Positions 25,091 to 38,400 of a stretch of 64,000 nt of DNA are shown piece by piece. Source of the stretch: Branchipolynoe longqiensis (taxonomy: Eukaryota > Annelida > Polychaeta > Phyllodocida > Polynoidae); assembly GCA_030323885.1 (NCBI GenBank), contig CM059199.1, forward strand, positions 43,833,347-43,897,346, written 5' to 3'. Made by a program: the position numbers and the translations under genes. The notes under the pieces are model-generated. The model was not told the DNA's origin. It saw only the letters and a program-made list of their open reading frames with translations, and made no database searches. How positions within the stretch are numbered: position 1 is the stretch's first letter; each line of letters begins with the position of its first letter.

Positions 25091-25443
25091 TTAAAGCTGC
25101 ATAGTCCGATGAAAACATCAAATTTTCAAAACCAAAACAATTATCCAGATTTGATTCTGGATACCCAACTTAGATACTGGGGCACATATTAAGCACTTGT
25201 TGCTATATAGAAGGGCGCACAGAGCCAATTTAATAGAACCTGTTACTGCATAAGCCTATGGTGTCAGAGTTTTGGCATGCTTGCCAAAGTTATTTGTGGA
25301 TGGTTGCACTTCAAATATCTCAAAATTATAGATTTAAAATAAAAGTTACTTCAAACTAAAGTAAGGGAGGCTATAACAATCAATTTAATATATTTAACCT
25401 AGAAAATGACAGAAACCCCAAACCATCGGACTATGCAACTTTA
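25091..25443. mobile_element. MITE, GCATAGTCCGATG family
   Basis: TIRs ttaaagctgcatagtccgat and accatcggactatgcaactt. It abuts the foldback element at 25447. Confidence 0.85.
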
Positions 25444-25446
25444 TTA

Positions 25447-26000
25447 GGGCTGTCACACTACGACGCTTCTTACCGGCGACCCGTCGACGTGTGTTGATTT
25501 TGGGCGATAATTAGTCGGTCGGTACAGGTCGGTACACTATGCTTGACGTTGATGGTCGGCGGACAACGTCGGCGCGCGTTGCTGGTCGCCCAAGGTTTTA
25601 AGCTTGTCAAGAAAAACCAGCGATCGACAACGCGCGCAAATATATGGGTAAGGACGTTAGGCGCGCGTCGCGCTGCGTTGGATGTGCCGGAATAACGTTA
25701 TTGGAATGCTAGGAAGACGGTGCGCGCGCGGGAGGGTCGTTGCTCACACGTTGCGGCAAACTGGGCCGTTTTTGTTTTACGCCCTAGCAACATTTAAGGT
25801 TAAATGAAGACGTCACGCCAAACTTCTTCTTTTTTTTTTCCCCAGCACGTCGACACACGTTGGCCGTGCGCGCATAACGCGCCGCGCTGACGCCGATCTT
25901 TTCCCCCAAACCGCCGAAAAGTTTGACGTTTCTCGACGTGCAATATGGTACTTTCAACGCTGACGGGTCGCCCGGACAAACGTCGTAGTGTGACAGCCCC
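25447..26000. mobile_element. Foldback element, TGTCACAC family (GTCGG/CGCG type)
   Basis: TIR gggctgtcacactacgacg and its reverse complement cgtcgtagtgtgacagcccc. The interior is rich in gtcgg, gcgcgc and acgtcg motifs. A SINE-tail trace lies at about 25770-25800. Confidence 0.85.
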
Positions 26001-26124
26001 ATTAATTAAATGTGTGGATTGGCGTTTGCGTGATTTTGTATCTGAACTCTTCATATTATCTTTCGCATATGATAAATCTTAGGCACTTATGCTATTAGTA
26101 AGATACACCGATCCTCACTAGTAT

Positions 26125-26422
26125 TTACCGCAGCCGGTGCTGGGAGGAGGAGGAGAAGGAGAAGGCGACCGATAGGCCCACTGTCAACAAGGCGACCAGA
26201 CCCGGCCCTTGTCCCAGCAGCCCGGGCTGCGAGCTGGACACAATCGACTCCTCGGGGCACGCCTCCTCCCACGTGACGTTATGACCTTCGTTCTGAGTCT
26301 TCAGCCAATCAACGAGAGGCCGGAAGTACCTGAGCATCGGCGCCGCGTCCATGGAGCGGCCGCCCGTCACCTGCTCCAGGGCGTCGGGCCACTTCTTGGA
26401 TGACCCCAGCTTGAGCATCTTC
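26125..26422 (-). CDS. ACE: ACE-like exon 12 (last; C-terminal helices and membrane anchor)
   Basis: 298 nt including the TAA stop. It encodes [20 protein letters not shown], then [17 protein letters not shown], typical of the M2 C-terminus (LxxGxSxPWPxxLxxxTG...LxYFxPLxxWL). After [12 protein letters not shown] comes a Ser-rich stretch, a hydrophobic run of about 18 residues ([18 protein letters not shown]) and a short SSSSQHRLR tail. This fits a type I membrane anchor with a tiny cytoplasmic tail, or a GPI signal; I cannot decide which. No clear AATAAA follows within 300 bp. The acceptor is ctgccttccag. Confidence 0.92.
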
Positions 26423-29400
26423 CTGGAAGGCAGAGAGAGTGTTCCTGGAAGGCATGCAGCTCGTCTAACTGGGTCAAGTTAGGGGGTCAGCCAAGTTAGG
26501 GGTCAGCCAAAGTTTTCAACATTTTCCCTGTCATACACAGGGGGTAGGTGGGGGAAGGTTGGTTGGTTGGTTGGTTGAGTTTTACATCCGGGCAACATCT
26601 AATGTCATACCAGACGGGTATCGACTTGTGGTAGTGCACACTCATGGCAATTTAATAGTGCTTCTCCATTGGGAGATTAGGCAACCAGCACCATGATCTG
26701 ATACATTATCCTGACACGGAGCTAACCCATCCTTGCCTAACACCGTTTGACCTAATAATGCTGAGTATCTGGCTAGGAAGCGACAAGCGTAAATTCTGAA
26801 GTCATTGGTTTGATTAAACAAGGGTTCGAACCCATGGGTTCCAATGGGTTCGAATCCCACGATCTACCAAAAGGAGAGACGGACGCTCAATTTAATAGGC
26901 CATCCCCCCTGGAACAGAGGAGGGGGGGATGGGGAGTATCAGTAAAGTATGATTTGTATCGCTTAATAAAACTCCAATACCCAATCAACCTAATATCTAC
27001 TTGCACACAATATCTCTAAAGCTGACAAAAAAGCATCGGATTATGCAACTTTAAATAAAATTAGCCCCAAGAAGCAGTCTCTACATACGCTAACTTGGAA
27101 CCGGCCTCTCTGGACTTGTAGATGTCACATCGGTGCAGGGCTGCCGTGCTGTTGTGAGCCGTCTTGCAGAGTGCCTCATGAATCTGGAACTGCAGGATGA
27201 AGGACACAAAGTACCTGCGGACAAACAAGGCAGCCACTTCACTCAACAACTAGGAGTGACCACACATTCAAAGGGATTGTTTTTGGGGAGTTTTCAGTCG
27301 CATTGGTGCGCTGAAGGCTGCACATCTGCAGCACTGTATGGCCACTGCTGAAAGCGGTCCCATGTGGTCGGGAGTTGGCTTCGGATGGGTAGTGGTCAGA
27401 GAAATTGGGGGTGGGGGCGGGGGCAGAGGAAGGAAAAATGCAGCCTAAGAGTCCAACCACTGTCCTCTGAGAGGACTAGGGAGGCTGGAGAGGCTGAGGA
27501 GGCTGGGGAGGCTGGCTGGTTGGTGTAGTTTTATGCCTCAGTAAGACTCTAGGCCATAACAGGACGTGCACCAACTTGTGACAGCACGCACTCATGGTGA
27601 CTTTATAGTGCTGCCCCACTGGGAAATCAGACCGCCGGCACCATGACCTGATGTCCCCCACAGTCATATTATCCTTAGACTGTGCGACCAGTCCCTGTCC
27701 TGACCTCATAATGCAAATCGCAGAACAGCAACAGGTACCTATTTTATAAGTCATTGGTTTGACTCAACCAGGATAAAAACTTCAGTCCCTCCAGATTCAC
27801 CAGTATGCACAGAAGAACTTGCATATTTCAGCCACCCCCACCCCCCCCCCCCCACTGCCAACTGCGCCTCACCATTTCTCAATTTGGAGGGAGTACAGTG
27901 AAACTAGGTCACCATTAACCATGACACAGATTGATTGATTAATTGGTGGGTTCTTTTCGCCGTGTCGGCAGCATAGGCCATATTCAAAGCGAGAATTTGT
28001 TTAATTTTTGCATTAAACCATCGCTTTTACATATAAAACGGCCGAAAGTCAAAGCCATCGGCTTATGCAATTTAAAACTAGTTAAACCCCTAAAAAAAGA
28101 AGGCAATTTCTACTGACCTGATATAGGGTGTGTTGCCGGGAATGTGGTACTTTGAACCGGGATCGAAGTCAGCCTCTGTCCGGGAGACTGGGGGAGCTAC
28201 CCCCTGGTGCTTACACCTGGAGGTGAAATGGCTTCAGATTGTATTCATGAAACAGCTTGAATGGTCAGCGGCATTTGTGGAGTTACCCAACTTTCATCGA
28301 CGTAGAGGGTCATGACAAGTTTTCACTAGTTTCGCTACTTTACAAATTATATTAAAGTTGCATAGTCCGATGGTTTTGAATTTCTGTATTTTTTCTGAGA
28401 TAAATATGCAAAGTAGATATTAGTGATAGATCTAATATTAGTTCAAAATCACTTTTATTTTGAATGGTAAACTTGTGAGATATTTTGAGTGCAAACATGG
28501 AAAATTAGTTTTGGAAAGCTTGCCAAAATTCTGACATGATAGACTTCTGCAGTAACATGTTCTGTTAAATTGACTCAGTATTGCCTTCTACACAGAAACA
28601 AATACTTAATAAGTGCATCAGTATCTAAGTTGGATATGTCAAATGAAATAGATAATTAGTTTGGTTTTGAAAATTTGATATTTCATCAGACTATGCAACT
28701 TCAATTTCCTCCCAGGAAATGGTACCTACACATCAGCATTCTATCATGGAACATAGCGTTATGTAATATCAACATGTTCTTAAACAATGCAAGCCATACA
28801 TTACTAAGACTAACTGCCTCTTTCCTATCATATTGTCACCTATGTCCAACGGTGAAAATGTCGAAAGCTTTTGAGGATTCCTTAGTTATCTGAAGATCTT
28901 ATTCAGCTTCGTGATATGGTGTAGCTCTACTGTACTAGGTAACACAAATTATCCAAATTCGAAGTAATTACTTAAAGCTGAATAGTCCGATGACTCAAAA
29001 CCAAAACAACTATCTAAAATTGATTCTACATATCTAACTTAGATAATGATGCACTTATTAAACAGTTGTTGCCACATAGATGGGAATACTGCATAAATAT
29101 AATAGAACATGTTACTACTGAAGCCTATGGTGTCCGAGTTTTGGCAAGCTTGCCTAAACTAATTCAACATATTTGCACTTCAAATATCTCAAAACATAGT
29201 CATTTAAAATAAAAGTCGCTTCAAACTAAAGTAAGGTAGTGTATGACAATATATTTAATATAGTTATCTCGGAGAAATAGCAGAAACTAAAAACCATCGG
29301 ACTATGCAAATTTAAATCATTAAATATCCATGAACGCACAGAATAAATATAATAACTATGAAAAGAATCGCCAGTTAAGCTAATGCTAGTTGCATCTCTG

Positions 29401-32400
29401 TATATGATTGATTGAGTCTACAATTAAACACTAACTTCAATTCATAATTCAATTAAATTCAAAATCCCAACGCATAAATTGTACAGTTAAGTGGTAATAA
29501 TTTCAGTAAATTGTCAATAACTATTGTTTTGAAACTGTATATCAAAAGCTCTTGTTTAGACATTTAAATTCATTATATCTTTCACAAAGAGTGTAGTCCA
29601 GCTCATTGTATGTCAACAATTTCAAACATAAATAGAATGTCACACTTGCGACCAGCCTCGTTCTGGGTCCGGAATTTCAAAAAATTTATGTAATGTAAGA
29701 GTCGCTACTAGCCTCATTTTATGTCAGCCATTTCAAACATGAATGTAATGTAAGAGTCGCTACCAGCCTCATTCTAGGTCAGGGATAGAACAATAAAAAG
29801 ATTAAGATTAGACAAAAGATTCACCCTGAAATAGAGTAGCCTGTGTAGCGTGAATAACAACCCATTAGAAAAAGTGAAGAAATGTGGGTAAATGAAATGA
29901 GAACATAAATTCTTGAAGCAAAATATATTATTCACATACCTTGTTATATATACCCTTAACTTTTGAAGTGATTAGTATATTAATTCCAGTGGATAAAGGA
30001 CATTTGACGTATGGATTGACAGAGCCAATGTATCCACATGGTGGCCATTGGTAGGAAGTTGAGAGCTTCCTGGGTAATAATCCAATCTAGGTCAGGAAGC
30101 AATCATTTTCATTGGCTGAGGTAGTCAGGTGGTACAACCACTTCATTCAAAGATGTCAAATTTATTTCATTGACTCTAACAATCCAAACTGATTTTGTGT
30201 CATTACGCCTTGAGATTATATGATTTGAACAATTAGGAGAGCATCCGTGGAGGGAAACTGTATACAATTGGTTTCTAGCTATTGGATTTTAATCAACATA
30301 AGGTAGGAATGCAACACTAAGACCATCAACAGTGAGACACATTTTCTCCAACTTTGACATTGGGTTGTTATTCACTTCTGAATAGAGTAATAGGTGAATC
30401 TTTTATCTAGAATAAGTCGCGCATTGGCATGCCGAGGTTGGCTCAACACGTTGCCTCCTATTACAAACCTAAGTTTCCACCAGTCGGAGGTGTAAGTCTG
30501 TGGCTTTGTGTCGCCTCTAAAAACGGACCACCGCCACTGGTCTATGAGCCAGCCAAACGGCAGGAAGGACACCTTATCTAACGCCTGAGACATCAGGAAG
30601 TTGATCTCAGCCTCTGAAACAACACTGCCGCCTCGTCACCCAGAGTGAGGAGTATGTGTGTCTGGGGGTGGGGGTGAGGGTGGAGGGGGGTGGGGATGAG
30701 AGGGGATGCACATCTTACACGTCACTTCCGGGATGCTAGAGTTGTTGGGTGTAGAGCAGCTAGTCAGGCCACTAAACATGCTAGCTTAAGTATGAAGCAC
30801 ACTGCATCACTTCACACTGCAGTACTTCACACTGCATCACGTCACACTGCATCATACCACACTGCAGCATACTACACTGGCGGATAGTATGGTATACTGC
30901 AAAGGTTTTGGTAACTAATTGCTAAGAAAAGTTGGATCTCTTAGCCGATTGTCAATCTGTCCTATATCCAGGCAGTCAACAAGAAATCTAATTCACCGTT
31001 CCTTCAAATTTTTAAACCAAGTTATAGATATGGAATATTGTGGTGTTATTGTACAGCGCCTTAAAATGTCTACTGATAGTGATAGCGAGGACACTCTAAT
31101 TTTATTTAGATCATTATTATTATTGTTATTATTCAGAAAGCCTTACAATTAATAGCTGAAGGCAATGTTTAAAATGGCCCAGCCCAGAAGCACACCTGAG
31201 TTTCCACCAGTCCTCGTTGTAGGAGTCTGGCTTTGTGGCACCTCTGTACATGGACCAGCGCCACTGGTCAATGAGGTAGCCGAAGGGCAGGAAGGCAATT
31301 TTCTTCAGGGCCTGCGACATCAAGTAGTTAATGTCCGCCTCTGGAAGGCAAGGCATCATGCTCATAGGTCTACGCAGTTAGTAGCAACATGAACGCATTA
31401 TAAGTACATGAGGCAGTATCACATTCAAAACAGCGGTTCTCATCGGATCACCAACATTAAGCAACATTGAGCCTCGTCTGTATTTGGATGCGTGACCACC
31501 TGGGAATATGAGGTGCCAGAGACATCCTGATACAGAGGTGTAGCGCAGCAATTCAGTAGCAGTTAAGCAGGTGAGAGGGTGTCGTGGAATAGTTCATTTA
31601 TATCACGGATGTATGGTTGTGGAATTTTAAGGGAAACAATTCATGTTGGGTGTGTATATTTATACTGAGGGAATTTTGTAAGCAAACATATTTATTAATA
31701 GGATTTCAAAATGGAGGGAAGAAAAGAGATTTCTTGGTGAAATCTCTCTGGGTATGTTTGATGTAAAATTAAAATATATATAGCTAGTATATAAATATAC
31801 GGGTATAAATCATCGGAATATATCATTGTCACTTTATAATATAATTAAGGTCCAATAACGGACAAATGTTGATTAACTGCGGCATGCTGGCCTTCGGTGG
31901 TGCCACCACCGGCAGTTCTTGTTACTTATGCTCACTCGCTGTAGTGATCACTTTGCTGCGAAAATATGTACATTGTTATACTATATAGTATATACTATAT
32001 TCTACAATATATACTATTACATATGCTGTAATAGATAGTGTAATATATACTGTAATCCATAATATGATATATATTATAATATATAATATAATATATACTA
32101 TAATATATGATATATTTATATATTATATGTAATATATTTATATGGTATATGCACATAGCCTATAGGTGTAAAACATGTTTACATATCTATTTTATGCATA
32201 TATATAGTATGTATAATTTCTTTAGGGGGTAATTAGAATGCAGCATGAATTCTGCTCATGATGTGGTATCAAATCATCGATTTGTTGAAAGTATGCATTT
32301 ACTTGAATTGTAGTATCCCAAGTGACACTTGCATGTAATACCCCTGTCACACTATGATGTAACGAGCGAACATGAGCCTAATGTGGTCATTTTTCGCCAT

Positions 32401-35400
32401 TACGTTGACATACGTTGGGTTACGTTATGATGACGTCAGAATGATGTTAGACTAACGTCGAGCTACGTCACATTACGTTGTGTTACATCGAGTTATGTTG
32501 AGGTTTTGGACATGTTCAAAACTTTCGACATACCTTGAATGTAAGGGTTTACGTTTGCCGTACGTTCTGTACACGTTCAGCGAACGTCAATGACGTTAAA
32601 CGGATGTTAGTCAAACGCTGCTTACTACGTTCAACTACGTTCCACTACGTTCCACTACGTTGACCCACATTAAACCTGGTGGAAATGTCCATGCGGCGTA
32701 ATGGGAACGTCAGGAGAACGTCAGGAGAACATCAGGAGAACGTCAGGAGAACATATGTTCAACATACATTCAACATTTCGCCACCATGTCATGACGTATG
32801 TAACGTCACGCAACGTTCTTCTGGCGATGGAATAACGTTCATAACGTTCCATGAGCGTAATGACGTTGTCCTCTCTCATTGAATGACGGTATCACTACAC
32901 TTTACCGACATTACGCTCTCGTCCACTACGCTGCATCCACGTTCAACTTGTGCCCAATTTTGCATACTACGCTGAGAAGTTCAACGTTTTTCACGTTCTT
33001 CCTATGCTGACGTCGTCACGTCGTAGTGTGACAGCCCCATTAGCAGCCGTGAGTCTCCTCTCATATATGCTCTCCTACAAAGCTTTGAATGGAAGCTTGA
33101 AAAGCAGTGACAATGCGCAAGCATGCAGAGATATCCATAGCAGCTTTCAGAGAACTAAATCACTTGGTCAGTGCTATTTAATATAAGCTGCTGGCCAATA
33201 GCTCTCCAGCTTTGACTTCTGTCATGCATTTAGCAAATGAGATCAGCGTTATGAAAATATTATTAGAATCCTTAATAGTAACAAAGCATTAGGTAGCTTA
33301 GATTAGGAGATTAGGCTTCACCGAAGGATTTAATTATGGGTAAGATATCAGAGTTAGTCACACGTTCAACGTTATAAGGCTTTCTTTGAAAATAGTGAAT
33401 TGTAGTGTTACATTATTAATGGTCACAATAACTGCAATTATCAGCATAAATTGCTAATTGAGGGAAAATGATAATTACAGTTGCTACCAATGAGTTCATT
33501 ATTATTGGATGTGTGAATTAATTCCAACATTAATCATTTTTCTAAATCACTGTATGTGTAACTAAATTATTCGCTCTTTGGCTGCCATTATGTACATTTT
33601 GACAAGGCGATACAGATTGGGTACAGATGATATATCTACATTTATAGACTTATATAATTTGTATCTCATTTAAACTCACCCTGATGTATATATATACATG
33701 TGTATCTCTATATATATGGGTATGTGGATATATATATGTGGATATAGATTTATAATGTATATAGCTGTATGTATATAGATTTATAATCTCTATCAAATTT
33801 TACCTCATCCCTAGTACGAGTAGTCGAGATGAATATATATAGGGATGTGCTTAAATTGATTTGCATATACGTGACCCGAAAAGGAGAAAGGGTGCTTTAT
33901 CAAGGAATGTTTATCCCTGTTCCACATCACTAAAATATCCCACCATGAAAAAAAAACCTTTATTACCGAAACATAAGGGTCCTATATATATATATATATG
34001 TACCCAGAGTTGGAGAAAGTACCTCCATGTGGCCACTTTTGAAAAATACCCCACCTGCTATTTCCCATTAGAAATGTTGATGCGCAACATAAGTAATTTG
34101 CAAGCGAGGCAAGTTCGAGCGAGTTCTGCCCCCCCCCCACACCCCACCTCACCCCCCCCCCACACCCCACCTCACCCCGTTATCCATGCCCACTTGGTCC
34201 TGATAGCCACCTTCATGCTGGCAGTCACACCGCCAACTTCGCTTCCGCACCCTCCCTTCTTTAAATTTAAAATTTATTTTATTTAATGACGCCTCTAGAG
34301 CACATTGATTTTTATCATCGGCTATTGGACGTCAAACATATGGTAAATCTGACATATTTCTTTGGAGGAAACCCACTGCTGCCACATAGGCTACTCTTTC
34401 CGATAAGTAGCAAGGGGTCATTGATATGCACTTTCCCACAGACAGGACAGGACATACCACAGCCTTTTATGAACCAGTTATGGACCACTGGTTGGAACAG
34501 AAAATAGCCCAAACTGCAAATGTGTCCACTGAGCAGGATCGATCGGATGACCCACACGTCCACAGGTGGACACTCTACTGCCTGAGCTACGTCCCGCTCC
34601 TCCTCACGCTCCCAACCCAATGGGGTGAGTGTTGATAATCTCTGATAAAGATGTTTGTATTGTCGTGGGGGTGATGAAAATAGGAAATATTGGGCCTAGA
34701 GCGGGACTCGAACCCACATCTCTTTGCATTCTGGGCCAGTGTGCTAACCATTACACCACCTAGGCTCCCTGATATCAACACACTACCCATGCCTATCTGT
34801 CTATGTGGTTACTTGCCTGAAAGGTCAGTGCAGACCACTACAGTATTATGTCATTGTATATATGTTCATGATTTACCTTCAAACCCCAATAGCTGATGCT
34901 TACTTTTTTGTGCTAGGGGGGGGGGGGGCGGTCATTAAACAAACAAACAACAAGATGTACAAACAAAGTCTTTTATCGCATAAACTATGTATGCTTGATT
35001 GCTATAACTACGTAAACATCTGCTACCAAATTGATCGATTACTATTGTTTGACCAACTACTTGTATCGAAAGTATCATCTTTATTGCTTTGACCATGTAC
35101 AATGTGCCCAGATTTGCATGATATCGCTGAAATGAATGATCGATACTGAACATGAAATGACCATGAATGGATCCAGCCTGTCTGAAGGTTAAGACTTATT
35201 CTTAAAAAAATGCAAATTGAAACTTATTGTCCTGTTCTGAAAATATAAAATTATGAGCGCCATGTTAGGTCTGGAACCCCCTTTCTCCTTGGGTCACTCC
35301 TGTGTCACACAAACAGGAGACGTCTATGTTTTAATGCGCTGGACAGATTTAAGCTCTTACCGGTGTCATTCTCTACAGTTTCGAGGAGACCAATCTTCTT

Positions 35401-38400
35401 GAGGTGTTCAGGAGTCGCAACCGACAGTGCCATGACGTCCCCGACAGCCTCGTGGAAGCCTGACACAGAGATGTTTAGAATAAAAGTCGCACTTTACCTA
35501 TTCAGAGCTGGTATACTCTCTTCTCCCATTGGTAATAGTGTTATTTGTAAGTTATATACTAGTTCTGTCACTTTCAAAAGCCAATGATTTGTGCTATGAA
35601 AGCAACCACCTAAACATATATACATATATCCTCATAGATACACGAATATATACACATACATGTAATATGTATATGCATACATTATATATATGAATATATA
35701 TATATACATATATCTAATATATATACATATATAATCTATATATGAATATATATATATATACATATTACATATCGGTGCATATATACGTATACATATATAT
35801 ATATTGCACATATGCATACATATAAAGATGCATAAATATGCACATATGCATATATCCATATGTACATATATGTACATATATGTACATATATATCAATACA
35901 TATATGTATGGATATATATGATGAGTCCAGGTGCAAAACCCATAAACATCAATCCAAAGTTTTAATTAAAATAAAAGTATCTTCAGAAATACATAAATAT
36001 GAGTACATATATATATATGAGTCGGTCTCACGAAAATGGACCAATTGGTGGTCAATTTAAGATGTTGGCATCGCAATTCTTAAAGTGTAGTGCATTTCTT
36101 TGTTTCATATTAAATTACCCTAGAAACAAATAGGGTTGTGGTATTTTCTCTACCGTTACATTCAGGATAAATTTAAGAACTTTCCAACGCCTCTGTCAAT
36201 GCTAAACTATAATTATGACGTTCAACGCCGACATCCAATGCTCGACGCCGACAACTTTAATAGATGTCAGCATCGCAATTCTTAAAGTGTAGCGCATTTC
36301 TTTGTTTCATATTAAATTATCCTAGAAACAAATAGGGTTGTTGTATTTTCTCTACCTTTACATTCAGGATAAATTTAAGAACTTTCAAAACCTCTGTCAA
36401 TGCTAAACTATAATTATGCCATTCGATGCCAACATCCAATGCTTGATGCTGACAACTTTCCCTGATTGGCCTATTTTCGTGAGCCTGACTCATATACGCA
36501 TAGATACATATAAGTACATACATTTATACATGCATGTGCATATATACACAGAAAGGATATGGCAAAAATAATCTCAGTCATACTATTATTAAATAATATG
36601 CTAATAAAAATACATTGTCATAATTTATTTCACACAATTATATAAATTGTTAGGCAATTTACTTTTGGAAGAATTAATTATCTGTGTGAATACGAGGGTT
36701 ACTGAATGCTTTGAAAGGAATGATATATAGGCTATTATGAATGACATACAGGATTAGTATGTGCCTGTTCCAGTTAATGCATCCTGTCATGCTTCAATGA
36801 TTAATGTAAGTCACGTGCAGAGCTGACACATCATTAAGATTACAAGCCAAACTTAAATTCACAGTTAATATGCTATCTACTTTGCACCAGCACTATCTAT
36901 TTGCTCCCCGAGAGAGAGTGCCGCTGGTAACTTGCAAAAGCCAGCAGCTTTTTATGTGGCAACAAATGCTTAATAACACTTTTGCAGGCAGCTTTCATGA
37001 TGATGACTCGGCACCAGCCAGAAGCATGGTGTGAGTTGGGGAGGGGGGAGGGCACTCTCAGCAGCAAGAATGCATTTTCTTATGAATGATTCAAAATTCA
37101 GTTAAAAATATCTGAGATTTTAATGAACAATTTATCATAGTCATTGAGAGCTTCAGGTCATCTCAGAGATTTCCCCACTTTTCCCTTTAAGTCCAAACCC
37201 ATACCCATATAAATGGCGTACCCTACCTTTAAGCATCATGTTCACAGATAAACTCCATCTTCTTTGCCCTTTAAATACAAACTAATGTCAAACATTAAAG
37301 TTGCAGAGTCTGATGGTTTTGAGTTTAGGCCATTTTTCTGAGATAAATATATTACATTCATTGTTATAATCTACATTACTTTAGTTTAAAGTAACTTTTA
37401 TTTTAAATGGCTAACTTTTGAGATATTTGAATTATAAACATGTCAAATTAGTTTTGGCAAGCACGCCAAAACTCGACACCATAGGCTTCAGCAATAACAG
37501 GTGTTTATTAAATTGCCTTAGTACCTCTTTTTATGTGACAACAAATGCTTAATAACTGCATCAGTATCTAAGTTAGATATGCAGGATTGGGTTTGAAAAT
37601 GCTTTGGGTTTGAAAATGTGATGCTTCATCGGACTATGCAGCTTTAACTGCACGTGACCACGCGCTAGCCCCGCCCCTTTTCTAAATGACACGCACATTG
37701 CCCACATCGGGCTACGCATCTGTCAATCATCCCTCCATATCTACATCCCTTACTCTACCTACCTGGGTTGGCCCCGCCCCTGTAGCTGACCGGAAGTGAT
37801 TTGTACTGGAGGAAGTACTGGACGTGCCCCATTTCATGATGTGTCGTAACCAGGTAATCCATTGTCACATCGGTGCACTGTTTGATCCTGTTGTTGGTGG
37901 GACATGCGTTAATGATAAAAGTGCATTACAGCAATGCCAAAGCCGCATTAGTATTGAAAGACAAAGCGACAGGACAGCTTAAGCCAAGGGCATAGCGACA
38001 TTGTCACATAGTAAGCATTTGCAAGAAACATTCTCTCAGCACCTTATTTTTTGTCATTCTAAATCTGTTATAATATGCACTTTTCCATGGTGTGCTTTTA
38101 TGGTGTTTTATGGTGTTTAATTTTGTGTAAGCAGAAGTTTGTAACTTACATATCCTCTTCTGGCTGAAGCACAGTTGTTAATTTCAGGCTATGCCCCTAG
38201 CTTCACTGTCAGCATTATTAGAGCACACACATGCACGAGCACACCCGAACACACACACACACACATTTCTGAAAGCATGACATACAGATAATCTGCTGGC
38301 TTTATCCACATCTGAGTTAGCTCCACTTGCATCATCATTTAAAGGAAATAAGCTGCGTTCAAGAGCTACATTCAGGGTGATGCAGAAAAAGGGGCCTTGT

